From Arthrobacter sp. zg-Y20 (GTDB lineage Bacteria > Actinomycetota > Actinomycetes > Actinomycetales > Micrococcaceae): 64,000 nt of DNA. The number at the start of each line of letters is the position of its first letter. Within the stretch, counting starts at the first letter, position 1. The notes beneath the pieces were generated by a model. That model had not been told where the DNA came from. It did not search any database and saw only the letters and a list, made by a program, of their open reading frames with translations. Location of the stretch: positions 1,798,001 through 1,862,000 of the forward strand of contig NZ_CP126241.1 in the NCBI RefSeq assembly GCF_030142075.1. Direction: 5' to 3'. The translations under genes were made by a program, and so were the position numbers. This document shows, piece after piece, positions 32,244 through 39,987 of this stretch.

Positions 32244-33902
32244 ATGATTAGCCATCTGGACCGGTACCGGCAGATCGCCGAGATACTCTCCCGGAACGGT
32301 TTGGGGTTCCTGGTGTCTGCCATGGGATTGGAAGGCCGGCTCCCGTTCCGCCGGCAGCAGCCTCCAAATGAGGGCAGGCAGCGCCGGACCCGCCCGGAAT
32401 ACCTGCGCACCGCCTTGGAGGAACTGGGGCCCACCTACGTGAAGATAGGCCAGTTGCTCTCCACCCGCCCGGACCTGCTGCCGCCGGAGTACCAGGAGGA
32501 GCTCGCCAAACTGCAGGACGACGCCGTGCCGGTGCCGTGGCCGCGGATCCACGAGGAACTGCGGCAGGAGCTGGACGCGGACCCCCTGGAAGTTTTCGCG
32601 TCCTTTAACACCAGCGTCATGGCCAGTGCCTCCATCGGCCAGGTGTATGCCGCCTCCCTTCGGGACGGCACGCAGGTAGTGGTCAAAGTACGCCGGCCGG
32701 GAATCGCCGAGGAGGTGGCCCAGGACCTTGAGATCCTGCAGAACCTGGCGAATACGGCGAGCAAGCACTGGGAAGCCGCGCGCGACTATGACGTCACCGG
32801 GCTGATGGAGGAGTTCGCCTCCACCCTGCGCGGAGAACTGGACTACCTGCAGGAAGGACGCAACGCGGACCGGTTCCAGTTGAACTTCGAGAACAACGCG
32901 GCCATCACCATCCCGGTCATCTACTGGGACTACACCACCTCACGGGTGCTGACCATGGAGCGCATCAGCGGGACAAAGGTCACCGACACGGCCGCACTCG
33001 ACGCAGCTGGCATAGACCGCCCGGCGCTCGCCCGCGCAGCTACTGCATGTGAGATGCAGATGGTTTTCGACGACGGTTTCTTCCATGCCGATCCGCATCC
33101 CGGGAACCTGTTCGTGGAGCCCGGCGGCAGTGTTGGATTGATCGACTTCGGCATGGTGGGGGAGGTGGATGAACGGCTGAGGAACCAGTTGTCCGGCCTG
33201 TTCGTGGGGATTGTCCGCCAGGATCCGGAACGAATGGCCAACGCGCTGGTGCGCATCAATGCCTCCGGGGTCCGGGTGGACCGGGTCAAGCTGCGGATGG
33301 ACCTGGGTCCGCTGATCCGGATGTATTCGGGAAAGGACCTGCACACCGCACCGGTGGGCAACATCATCACCACCGGGCTGGGCATCCTGCGCACGCACCA
33401 CATCCAGCTGCCCCGGGAAATGGCGCTCTTGCTGCGCATGCTGATCATGACCGAGGGGATGGGCGAAGTGCTGGACCCGGACTTCCGGCTGGGCCCGGTC
33501 CTGGGGCCGTATGCCCGGCGGATGGCCCGGCAGCAGCTGAACCCGGTGAACTACGCCCGGCGGCTGGGCCGGGCGGGTACAGAGGTCCTGGAACTGGGCG
33601 CAGAGCTGCCGGACCAGGTCCGCCGGCTGCTAAACACCCTGGACTTCGAGGGGATGGAGGTCCACATCCGGGCGGAGGAGCTGCTGCCGCTGGTGATCCG
33701 GCTGGAGCGCGTGGGCAACCGCATGGTCGCAGCCATTTTCGCCTCCGCCTTTATCCGCGGCGTGGGCGAGCTGGCCCTGGGGGATTCCTCCCGCTGGAAG
33801 TCCTGGCAGGCACCGCTGATGAGCGCAGGGCTGGCGTCCACGGGTGCGCTCGGCGGGTACATTGCCTGGACCTCCCGCCGGACGCGGCTCCGCGGCCTGT
33901 AG
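32244..33902 (+). CDS. ABC1/UbiB-family atypical kinase
   Basis: This 552-residue AarF/UbiB/ADCK-family protein has the KxGQ motif in TYVKIGQLLSTRPDLLP (family-specific), the A-rich nucleotide loop ASASIGQVYAA, the lysine in VVVKVRRPG, the catalytic loop FHADPHPGN and the metal motif LIDFGM. Two hydrophobic segments near the C terminus (SAGLASTGALGGYIAW) can anchor it in the membrane. Family members support isoprenoid quinone production or lipid homeostasis; in actinobacteria without ubiquinone the role is open. The ATG at 32244 has CGGAGCAG upstream; the much longer open frame before it is antisense to the GH3 gene. Confidence 0.9.
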   Translation: MISHLDRYRQIAEILSRNGLGFLVSAMGLEGRLPFRRQQPPNEGRQRRTRPEYLRTALEELGPTYVKIGQLLSTRPDLLPPEYQEELAKLQDDAVPVPWPRIHEELRQELDADPLEVFASFNTSVMASASIGQVYAASLRDGTQVVVKVRRPGIAEEVAQDLEILQNLANTASKHWEAARDYDVTGLMEEFASTLRGELDYLQEGRNADRFQLNFENNAAITIPVIYWDYTTSRVLTMERISGTKVTDTAALDAAGIDRPALARAATACEMQMVFDDGFFHADPHPGNLFVEPGGSVGLIDFGMVGEVDERLRNQLSGLFVGIVRQDPERMANALVRINASGVRVDRVKLRMDLGPLIRMYSGKDLHTAPVGNIITTGLGILRTHHIQLPREMALLLRMLIMTEGMGEVLDPDFRLGPVLGPYARRMARQQLNPVNYARRLGRAGTEVLELGAELPDQVRRLLNTLDFEGMEVHIRAEELLPLVIRLERVGNRMVAAIFASAFIRGVGELALGDSSRWKSWQAPLMSAGLASTGALGGYIAWTSRRTRLRGL

Positions 33903-33912
33903 CCGAAGACGG

Positions 33913-35268
33913 TCAGGGAATCACGGGCTTCACCCTGGCGGGGCGGGCGGGATCTGCCGCAGGAACCTCGCCAAGCTTCGCCGTCGGAACGTGTGCGGTC
34001 TCCCTTGCAGTGAAGGCCGAGACGGCTGCGATGAGGCAGATCACCGCAGTGAAACCGCTGGTCACCAGCCAACCGCCCGGGTCCAGGCCGCCGAGCGCCG
34101 CAACGATGGACGGCGCAAAGCCAGCCATCAGGAAGCCGAGCTGGGTGCCGATGGCCAGCCCGGAGAAACGCACGTTGGCGCTGAACATTTCGCCGTAGAA
34201 GGAAGGCCACACGGCATTGGCCGCGGCGTAGCCGCAGGAGAACACCGCGATGGACAGGGCAAACTGCAGCAGCGTGTTCCCCGACTCCATGGACAGCAGG
34301 TAGAAGGGCATAATCACCGCACTGGACACGGCGCCATAGATAAAGACGGGCCGGCGGCCGATCCGGTCGGCCACCCGGCCGAAGAGCGGCTGTGTCAGCA
34401 GGGCGACGGCGTTGCCGGCCACCACCAGCCACAGCGTGATGTTCTCGTCGACGTCGCCCACTTCCGTGCCGTACTTGATGGCGAGGGTGCCGTACACCGT
34501 GGACACCGCAGCAATGAAGGCGCAGCAGATGACCCGAAGGACATCGCGCCAGTGGTTCTGCAGCAGTACGCCCACCGGCAGCTTGGCAAGTTCGTTGCGT
34601 TCCTTGGCTTCGGTAAACGTAGGGGTTTCGTGCAGCGACCGGCGGATGAAGTACGTAACTATTACCACCACGGCGCTGAGCCAGAACGGAATGCGCCAGC
34701 CGATGCTGTATTTGATGTCATCGGGCAGCGAGACAACGGGGATAAAGACCATGGCGGCAAGGATCTGGCCACCCTGGGTACCGGTGAGGGTCCAGGAGGT
34801 AAAGAAGGAGCGGCGGTTGTCCGGTGCGTGTTCCAGGGTCATGGAGCTGGCGCCGGCCTGCTCGCCGGCGGCCGACAGCCCCTGCATCAGGCGGCAGAAA
34901 ACCAGCAGGATCGGCGCCCACCAGCCGATGGTGCCAAAGTCCGGCAGGCAGCCGATCAGGAACGTCGAACCGCCCATGAGCAGCAGCGTGAACATCAGCA
35001 CGCGCTGGCGTCCCACCCGGTCACCGAAGTGGCCCAGGATGACGGCGCCCACCGGGCGCGCCACGTAGGCGAAGCCGAAGGTGGCGAGCGACATCACGCT
35101 CGCCTGGGCGTCAGCGTCCGGGAAAAACACGCGGGGAAAAATCAGGGCGGCAGCTGAGCCGAAAATGAAGAAGTCGTAATACTCGACGGCGCTGCCCATA
35201 AAGCTGGCAGTCGCGGCTTTGCGCGGGGTCTTGCCCGGTGCTGATCCGGCGGGGGCGGATGCGTCCAT
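33913..35268 (-). CDS. MHS-family MFS transporter, probable shikimate/quinate permease
   Basis: This 451-residue permease is of the metabolite:H+ symporter family (ShiA, KgtP, ProP relatives). It begins ASFMGSAVEYYDFFIFGSAAALIFPRVFFP, the family signature, followed by the loop motif GHFGDRVGRQRVL and a second loop RVADRIGRRP; twelve hydrophobic segments are present. The ATG at 35268 follows AGGAGAG; the frame is open a further 35 codons 5', but these lie in the operator array. It is divergent from the dehydrogenase and dehydratase genes for shikimate breakdown, so import of quinate or shikimate is the likely job. Confidence 0.87.
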   Translation of the reverse strand: MDASAPAGSAPGKTPRKAATASFMGSAVEYYDFFIFGSAAALIFPRVFFPDADAQASVMSLATFGFAYVARPVGAVILGHFGDRVGRQRVLMFTLLLMGGSTFLIGCLPDFGTIGWWAPILLVFCRLMQGLSAAGEQAGASSMTLEHAPDNRRSFFTSWTLTGTQGGQILAAMVFIPVVSLPDDIKYSIGWRIPFWLSAVVVIVTYFIRRSLHETPTFTEAKERNELAKLPVGVLLQNHWRDVLRVICCAFIAAVSTVYGTLAIKYGTEVGDVDENITLWLVVAGNAVALLTQPLFGRVADRIGRRPVFIYGAVSSAVIMPFYLLSMESGNTLLQFALSIAVFSCGYAAANAVWPSFYGEMFSANVRFSGLAIGTQLGFLMAGFAPSIVAALGGLDPGGWLVTSGFTAVICLIAAVSAFTARETAHVPTAKLGEVPAADPARPARVKPVIP

Positions 35269-35322
35269 TGCATCTCTCCTGACATGGGCGGAAGCGGTAG
35301 GGGAAGCTGTGCTGGAGGAGAT

Positions 35323-35394
35323 TGTGTGGAACATTGTGCGGAACGTGTGCGGAACATTGTGCGGATAGCGCACGCCTGTGCATTATCCGTACAC
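35323..35394. promoter_or_regulatory. Array of helically phased repeats in the qsu divergent promoter
   Basis: Four direct repeats of TGTGCGGAACAT start at 35323, 35335, 35346 and 35358 (TGTGTGGAACAT, TGTGCGGAACGT, TGTGCGGAACAT, TGTGCGGATAGC). Steps of 11-12 bp are about one helical turn. A fifth copy is inverted at 35383-35394 (complement GTGTACGGATAA). The array sits between the divergent transporter and dehydrogenase genes and is the best candidate for binding by the IclR regulator encoded at 38259. PcaU/PobR-type IclR proteins are known to use three 10-bp elements. Confidence 0.65.
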
Positions 35395-35506
35395 GTGAAG
35401 TAATGTAGCTCACAGCGAAGTCTCCGGCAAGGCGCAATCCCTTACACAGGGGATGCTCCGTCACGGCACGGAGACGGGTGAATCATGCAGCGGGAGGAGC
35501 TGGTCC

Positions 35507-36379
35507 ATGAGCGGCACCAATGAAACATTCATTGTCGGACTGATCGGTGAAGGCATCACCGCCTCGCTCACGCCGCCCATGCATGAGCGCGAAGCCGCCC
35601 ACCAGGGACTGCGCTATATCTACCGCCCCATCGACCTCCTGACGCTGGGGCGGCCCGGCACCGATGTCGGCGAGGTGCTGCGTTGGGGCCGGGACCTGGG
35701 CTTCAACGCCTTCAATGTCACCCATCCCTGCAAGCAGCTGGTCCTGGCCGAGCTGGATGACGTCTCCGACGACGCCGCCCGGCTGGGCGCCGTCAATACC
35801 GTGCTGATTCGGAACAGCCGGTTCATCGGGCACAACACCGATTTCTCCGGTTTCGGCAGTGCCCTGGCGGATGGCCTGCCGGACGCCGAGCTGGACTCGG
35901 CAGTGCAGCTGGGCGCCGGCGGCGCCGGCGCCGCCGTGGCCTACGCACTGCTGAGCGCCGGAACCCGCCGGCTCACCATCCTGGACCTGGAGCCGACACG
36001 GGCCGCGGACCGGGCAGCGGCCCTCACACATCTGTTTCCCGGCCGGCAGATCACCTCCGGCACGCCCGGGGACCTGCCCGCCGCGCTCCCCGGGGCGGAC
36101 GGACTGGTGCACGCCACTCCGCTGGGAATGCACTCCCATCCCGGCCTCGCCGTCGACCTGGACCTGCTGGACTCCTCCCAGTGGGTGGCGGACGTGGTCT
36201 ACCGCCCGGTGGACACGGAACTCGTCCGCGGCGCACGGGCCAAGGGCTGCCGGGTACTGGACGGCGGCCGGATGGCCGTGGGGCAGGCCGTGGACGCGTT
36301 CGAACTCATCACAGGCATCCGGCCGGACCCCGTCCGGATGCACGCCCATCTGACGGAACTCATCAGCCAGGGCCGCTGA
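35507..36379 (+). CDS. qsuD: Quinate/shikimate dehydrogenase (QsuD-like)
   Basis: This 290-residue member of the shikimate dehydrogenase family oxidises shikimate (and probably quinate) to the 3-dehydro compound. The substrate site is GLIGEGITASLTPPMHE with Ser and Thr in the positions used by QsuD. Catalytic Lys is in NVTHPCKQ and Asp in GHNTDFSGFG. The nucleotide loop is GAGGAGAAVAYAL, followed by an acidic residue in ILDLEPTRA where NADP enzymes have the basic NRT motif, so NAD is the likely cofactor and the direction catabolic. The ATG has GGGAGGAG upstream. It is the first gene of a three-gene unit with the dehydratase (20 bp) and the IclR regulator. Confidence 0.9.
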   Translation: MSGTNETFIVGLIGEGITASLTPPMHEREAAHQGLRYIYRPIDLLTLGRPGTDVGEVLRWGRDLGFNAFNVTHPCKQLVLAELDDVSDDAARLGAVNTVLIRNSRFIGHNTDFSGFGSALADGLPDAELDSAVQLGAGGAGAAVAYALLSAGTRRLTILDLEPTRAADRAAALTHLFPGRQITSGTPGDLPAALPGADGLVHATPLGMHSHPGLAVDLDLLDSSQWVADVVYRPVDTELVRGARAKGCRVLDGGRMAVGQAVDAFELITGIRPDPVRMHAHLTELISQGR

Positions 36380-36399
36380 GGCCGGGAACCGGAGCACCC

Positions 36400-38256
36400 A
36401 TGCGCACCTCTATCGCCACCGTCTGCCTCAGCGGCAGCCTCGAAGCGAAAATGCGGGCCTGCGCTGCGGCCGGCTTTGACGGCGTCGAAATCTTCGAACC
36501 GGACCTGGTGGTTTCTCCCTCCACCCCGGAACAGATCCGCGCGCTGGCCGGCAGCCTCGGCCTCAGCCTGGACCTCTACCAGCCCTTCCGCGATTTCGAG
36601 GGCGTGGGTGGTGAGGAACTGGCGGCGAACATGGTGCGGGCCCGGGCCAAGTTCGAGCTGATGAACCGGCTGGGTATTGAGACCATGCTGCTGTGCAGCA
36701 ACGCGGGCACGGCAACCGTTAACGACGACGCGGTGGCTGCCGGCCAGTTAAGCCGCCTCGGAGACCTTGCCGCCGGGTACGGTGTGAAGGTGGCCTATGA
36801 GGCCCTGGCCTGGGGCCGCTACGTCAACGATTTCGAGCACGCCCAGCGCATAGTGGATTTGGCCCGGCATCCGAACATCGGCACCTGCCTGGACAGCTTC
36901 CACATCCTCTCCCGCGGCTGGGACCCGGGAGCCATCGAAAAAATCCCGGCAGAGAAGATCTTCTTCGTCCAGCTGGCAGACGCCCCCAAACTGTCCCTGG
37001 ACGTCCTGTCCTGGAGCCGGCACTACCGGGTTTTCCCCGGCCAGGGCGCTTTTGACCTGGTGGGCTTTATGGCGCATCTGGTCCGCACCGGCTACGACGG
37101 ACCGGTCTCGCTGGAGATCTTCAATGACGTGTTCCGGCAGACGGCCGAGGAACGCACCGCCGTGGACGCCATGCGTTCGCTGACCTTGCTTCAGGAACGC
37201 ACCGCCGCCCGTCTGGCTGCGGACGACAGCGCGGCACGCTATCCGATGTCCCTGGCGGCCCTGCCGCCGGTGGCCGAACCCAGCGGCTTCAGCTTCGCCG
37301 AGGTCAAGGCGGAGCACCCGGAGACCGTATCCAGCTTGCTCCGTCAGCTCGGCTTCGAATTCGGCGGCCGGCACCGAACCAAACACGCGCAGCTGTGGAC
37401 CCAGGGCCAGGCGAGGGTCATCATCAACGGTGCCAGCGCCCTGGAACCGGGCATCTCCGCCCTCGGCCTGGACGTGCAGGATCCGCTGGCCGCCGCCTCG
37501 CGTGCCGTGCAGCTGCGCACCCGACGGGTGCCGCGCGAAACCCAGGCGGATGAGCAGGTGCTCCAGGCCGTGTACGCGCCCGACGGCACGGAAGTCTTCC
37601 TCTGCGAGGCCACCGCGGACGGTACGGCCGCCTGGGCGGGGGAGTTCAGCCGCGAACCGGGCACCGGCACCGGGACAGAACCGCTGGTCACCGCCATCGA
37701 CCACATCAACCTGTCCCAGCCGTGGCAGCATTTTGACGAAGCCGTACTTTTCTACGAAGCCACCCTTTCCCTCTCGGCTGCCGCTGCGCAGGAGGTCCCG
37801 AGCCCGATGGGCCTGGTCCGGAGCCAGGTGATGCGCAGCACCGCCGGCGGGGTGCGGCTGGCCCTGAACATCGCCCCGCTCGCGGTCGAGTCCGAACCGG
37901 GCGGCTATCCCCAGCACATCGCATTCGCCTGCACCGACCTGGTCGCTGTTGCGCGGCAGGCCGCCGGCAGGGGATTGCGGTTCCTTCCCGTACCGGCGAA
38001 CTACTATGAGGACCTCGCTGCCCGGTTCCGGCTGGAGCCGGACTTCCTGGCCGCGCTGCAGGAATTGAACCTGCTGTACGACCGAGACGGCGACGGCGAG
38101 TTCCTGCACTTCTACACGGCCACCGTGGGGAACGTGTTCTTCGAGGTGGTGGAGCGGCGGGGCCGTTATGACGGCTACGGCGCACCCAACGCTCCGGTCC
38201 GGCTGGCGTCGCAGTATTTGGCGGCCGAAGGCACGCTTGCACGGAAGGACGGCTGA
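36400..38256 (+). CDS. qsuB: Two-domain 3-dehydroshikimate dehydratase (QsuB-type)
   Basis: This 618-residue protein converts 3-dehydroshikimate to protocatechuate, which feeds the beta-ketoadipate pathway. The N-terminal sugar-isomerase-like TIM barrel (about 1-285) shows the expected metal ligands in order: Glu in VAYEALAWGR, Asp in GTCLDSFHIL, Gln in FFVQLADAP and Glu in GPVSLEIFND. The C-terminal half (about 300-618) is two VOC repeats like 4-hydroxyphenylpyruvate dioxygenase (IDHINLSQPWQHFDEAVLFYEA ... FLHFYTATVGNVFFEVVERRG). This fusion and length match Corynebacterium QsuB. The ATG follows CCGGAGC. The gene for dehydroquinate dehydratase is not adjacent, so quinate use would need one elsewhere. 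Confidence 0.92.
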   Translation: MRTSIATVCLSGSLEAKMRACAAAGFDGVEIFEPDLVVSPSTPEQIRALAGSLGLSLDLYQPFRDFEGVGGEELAANMVRARAKFELMNRLGIETMLLCSNAGTATVNDDAVAAGQLSRLGDLAAGYGVKVAYEALAWGRYVNDFEHAQRIVDLARHPNIGTCLDSFHILSRGWDPGAIEKIPAEKIFFVQLADAPKLSLDVLSWSRHYRVFPGQGAFDLVGFMAHLVRTGYDGPVSLEIFNDVFRQTAEERTAVDAMRSLTLLQERTAARLAADDSAARYPMSLAALPPVAEPSGFSFAEVKAEHPETVSSLLRQLGFEFGGRHRTKHAQLWTQGQARVIINGASALEPGISALGLDVQDPLAAASRAVQLRTRRVPRETQADEQVLQAVYAPDGTEVFLCEATADGTAAWAGEFSREPGTGTGTEPLVTAIDHINLSQPWQHFDEAVLFYEATLSLSAAAAQEVPSPMGLVRSQVMRSTAGGVRLALNIAPLAVESEPGGYPQHIAFACTDLVAVARQAAGRGLRFLPVPANYYEDLAARFRLEPDFLAALQELNLLYDRDGDGEFLHFYTATVGNVFFEVVERRGRYDGYGAPNAPVRLASQYLAAEGTLARKDG

Positions 38257-38258
38257 GA

Positions 38259-39023
38259 ATGGAGGACGGCTACTACGTCAAGTCTGTGGAGAAGGCCTTC
38301 GCCGTGCTCGGCGCCTTCAGCAAGGACGTCCCGGAACATACGGTCAGTTCGGCTGCGGCTGCGGCCGGCACCAGCCGGGCAGCGGCCCGGCGGTTCCTGC
38401 TGACCCTGCGGGACCTGGGGTATCTGGGCTATGACGGCACCGCTTTCCGGCTCGCTCCTCGGACCCTGGACATCGGCGCCTCCTTCCTGTCCCATCTTTC
38501 GCTGCCGCACGCCGCCGAACCGCACCTAAAGCAGCTGTCCGCAGATCTGGGCGAGACGACCTCGCTGTGCATCCTGGACGGCGGCGATGTCGTTTATGTT
38601 TCGCGGATCACTTCGCCGCGGTTGGTGCGGGTGGCGGTCAACGTTGGCACGCGTTTCCCGGCCTGGGCCACCTCCATGGGACGGGTGCTGCTGGCCGCAC
38701 TGCCGGAAGCCGAGCAGGAGGAGTACTTCGCTGCGGTCCAGCTCATGCAGTACACGGCCGGCACGGTCGGCAGCGTTGCGGAACTGCAGCACGCAGTGCG
38801 GCGCGCGGGAACCGAAGGGTTCTCGCGCGTCGCGGACGAACTGGAAAACGGTCTGCGGGGCGTGGCGGTGCCGGTCCGCGGGGCCGACGGTTCAGTGGTC
38901 GCCGCAGCGAACGTGTCCCTGCAGCTCCACAGTTCCCCGGAGGAACGCATCGAAGAAACCGTGCTGCCGCACCTGCGGGCCGCCGCGGACCGGATCAGCA
39001 GGGACCTCGGCGGCCGCGCCTAG
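38259..39023 (+). CDS. IclR-family regulator (PcaU/PobR-like)
   Basis: This 254-residue regulator has an N-terminal winged helix-turn-helix (KSVEKAFAVLGAFSKDVPEHTVSSAAAAAGTSRAAARRFLLTLRDLGYL). Its IclR effector domain includes ETTSLCILDGGDVVYVSRI, FPAWATSMGRVLLAALP and GLRGVAVPVRGADGSVVAAANVS. It lies 2 bp after the dehydratase stop, so it is part of the operon, and it probably binds the repeat array at 35323-35394. Its effector may be protocatechuate or an upstream intermediate, by analogy with PcaU and PobR; this is inference. Confidence 0.9.
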   Translation: MEDGYYVKSVEKAFAVLGAFSKDVPEHTVSSAAAAAGTSRAAARRFLLTLRDLGYLGYDGTAFRLAPRTLDIGASFLSHLSLPHAAEPHLKQLSADLGETTSLCILDGGDVVYVSRITSPRLVRVAVNVGTRFPAWATSMGRVLLAALPEAEQEEYFAAVQLMQYTAGTVGSVAELQHAVRRAGTEGFSRVADELENGLRGVAVPVRGADGSVVAAANVSLQLHSSPEERIEETVLPHLRAAADRISRDLGGRA

Positions 39024-39036
39024 TGCAAGCAGCCGG

Positions 39037-39987
39037 TCAGTCGCTGTATTCGCTGGCCTTGTAGATGCTCAGCCCCAGTGCCTTGGCCACCTGCGCCACC
39101 GCGGCCTGGGCCTTCACGCTGTTGCCGGCCGGGTCCAGCGGCGGGGCGAAACCGGCAATGGCAAGTTTGCCGGGCATCACTGCCATGATGCCTCCGCCTA
39201 CGCCGGACTTGCCAGGCAGACCCACTGTGTAGGCCCAGTCCCCGGATTTTGTGTACAGGCCTTCCATGGTCATTTCCGCCAGCATGGCCGGCACATGGGC
39301 CGCCTGTACCACCCGGTCCCCGGTCAAAGGGTTCTCACCGCGGTTGGCGATGGTGGCGCCCATCGCGGCCAGGTCCCGGGCAGTCACCAGGGTGGAGCAC
39401 TGCCGGGTATAGACATCACAGGCCTGCATGGGGTCCGAGTACATGGTGCCGCCCGAATACAGCAGCCAGGCAATGGCCCGGTTGTGGAAGTTGGTGGACT
39501 GCTCCGACTCGTTCACCTCGTCGCTCAGCTTGATCTTCCGCCCGGCGAACGCGCTCTGGACCTGCAGGATGGCTTCCCAGCGGTCCTCGGCGTTGTCTCC
39601 GGGAATCAGCGACACGGTGGACATGGCTCCGGCGTTCACCAGCGGGGAGACCGGGGTGTCGCCGTGCAACGCCACCGAGATCACCGAGTTGAACGGTTCC
39701 CCGGTGGGATCCGCGCCCACTTTCTCCTGGAAGGTTTCCAGGCCCACCGCTTCCATTGCCCAGGCCATGGAGAACACCTTGGAGATGGACTCAAGGGCGA
39801 ACTCGAAGCCGGTGTCACCGGCCTCGAACAGCTGCCCGTCCGCCGTCATCACACAGACGCCGAAAAGGTCAGGGTCCACCGAGGCGAGATACGGGATATA
39901 GCTGGCGTTCTTCCCGCCGGCGTCATCCTTGTGGTCCGCATACGCGGTTTTGACCGCGTCCGCTATGGCCGTTGCGTCGAGTTTCAT
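39037..39987 (-). CDS. glsA: Glutaminase A
   Basis: This 316-residue serine-type beta-lactamase-fold glutaminase converts glutamine to glutamate and ammonia. The catalytic motif is in ESISKVFSMAWAMEAVG (Ser-x-x-Lys), with YIPYLASVDPDLFGV before it, ANPLVNAGAM-like SPLVNAGAMSTVSL, and the C-terminal KSGVGGGIMAVMPGKLAIAGFAPPLD. It overlaps the GadC-like antiporter gene by 4 bp (ATGA), so it is the third gene of the gadB-gadC-glsA operon. It would supply glutamate and also consume acid through ammonia release. Confidence 0.93.
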   Translation of the reverse strand: MKLDATAIADAVKTAYADHKDDAGGKNASYIPYLASVDPDLFGVCVMTADGQLFEAGDTGFEFALESISKVFSMAWAMEAVGLETFQEKVGADPTGEPFNSVISVALHGDTPVSPLVNAGAMSTVSLIPGDNAEDRWEAILQVQSAFAGRKIKLSDEVNESEQSTNFHNRAIAWLLYSGGTMYSDPMQACDVYTRQCSTLVTARDLAAMGATIANRGENPLTGDRVVQAAHVPAMLAEMTMEGLYTKSGDWAYTVGLPGKSGVGGGIMAVMPGKLAIAGFAPPLDPAGNSVKAQAAVAQVAKALGLSIYKASEYSD

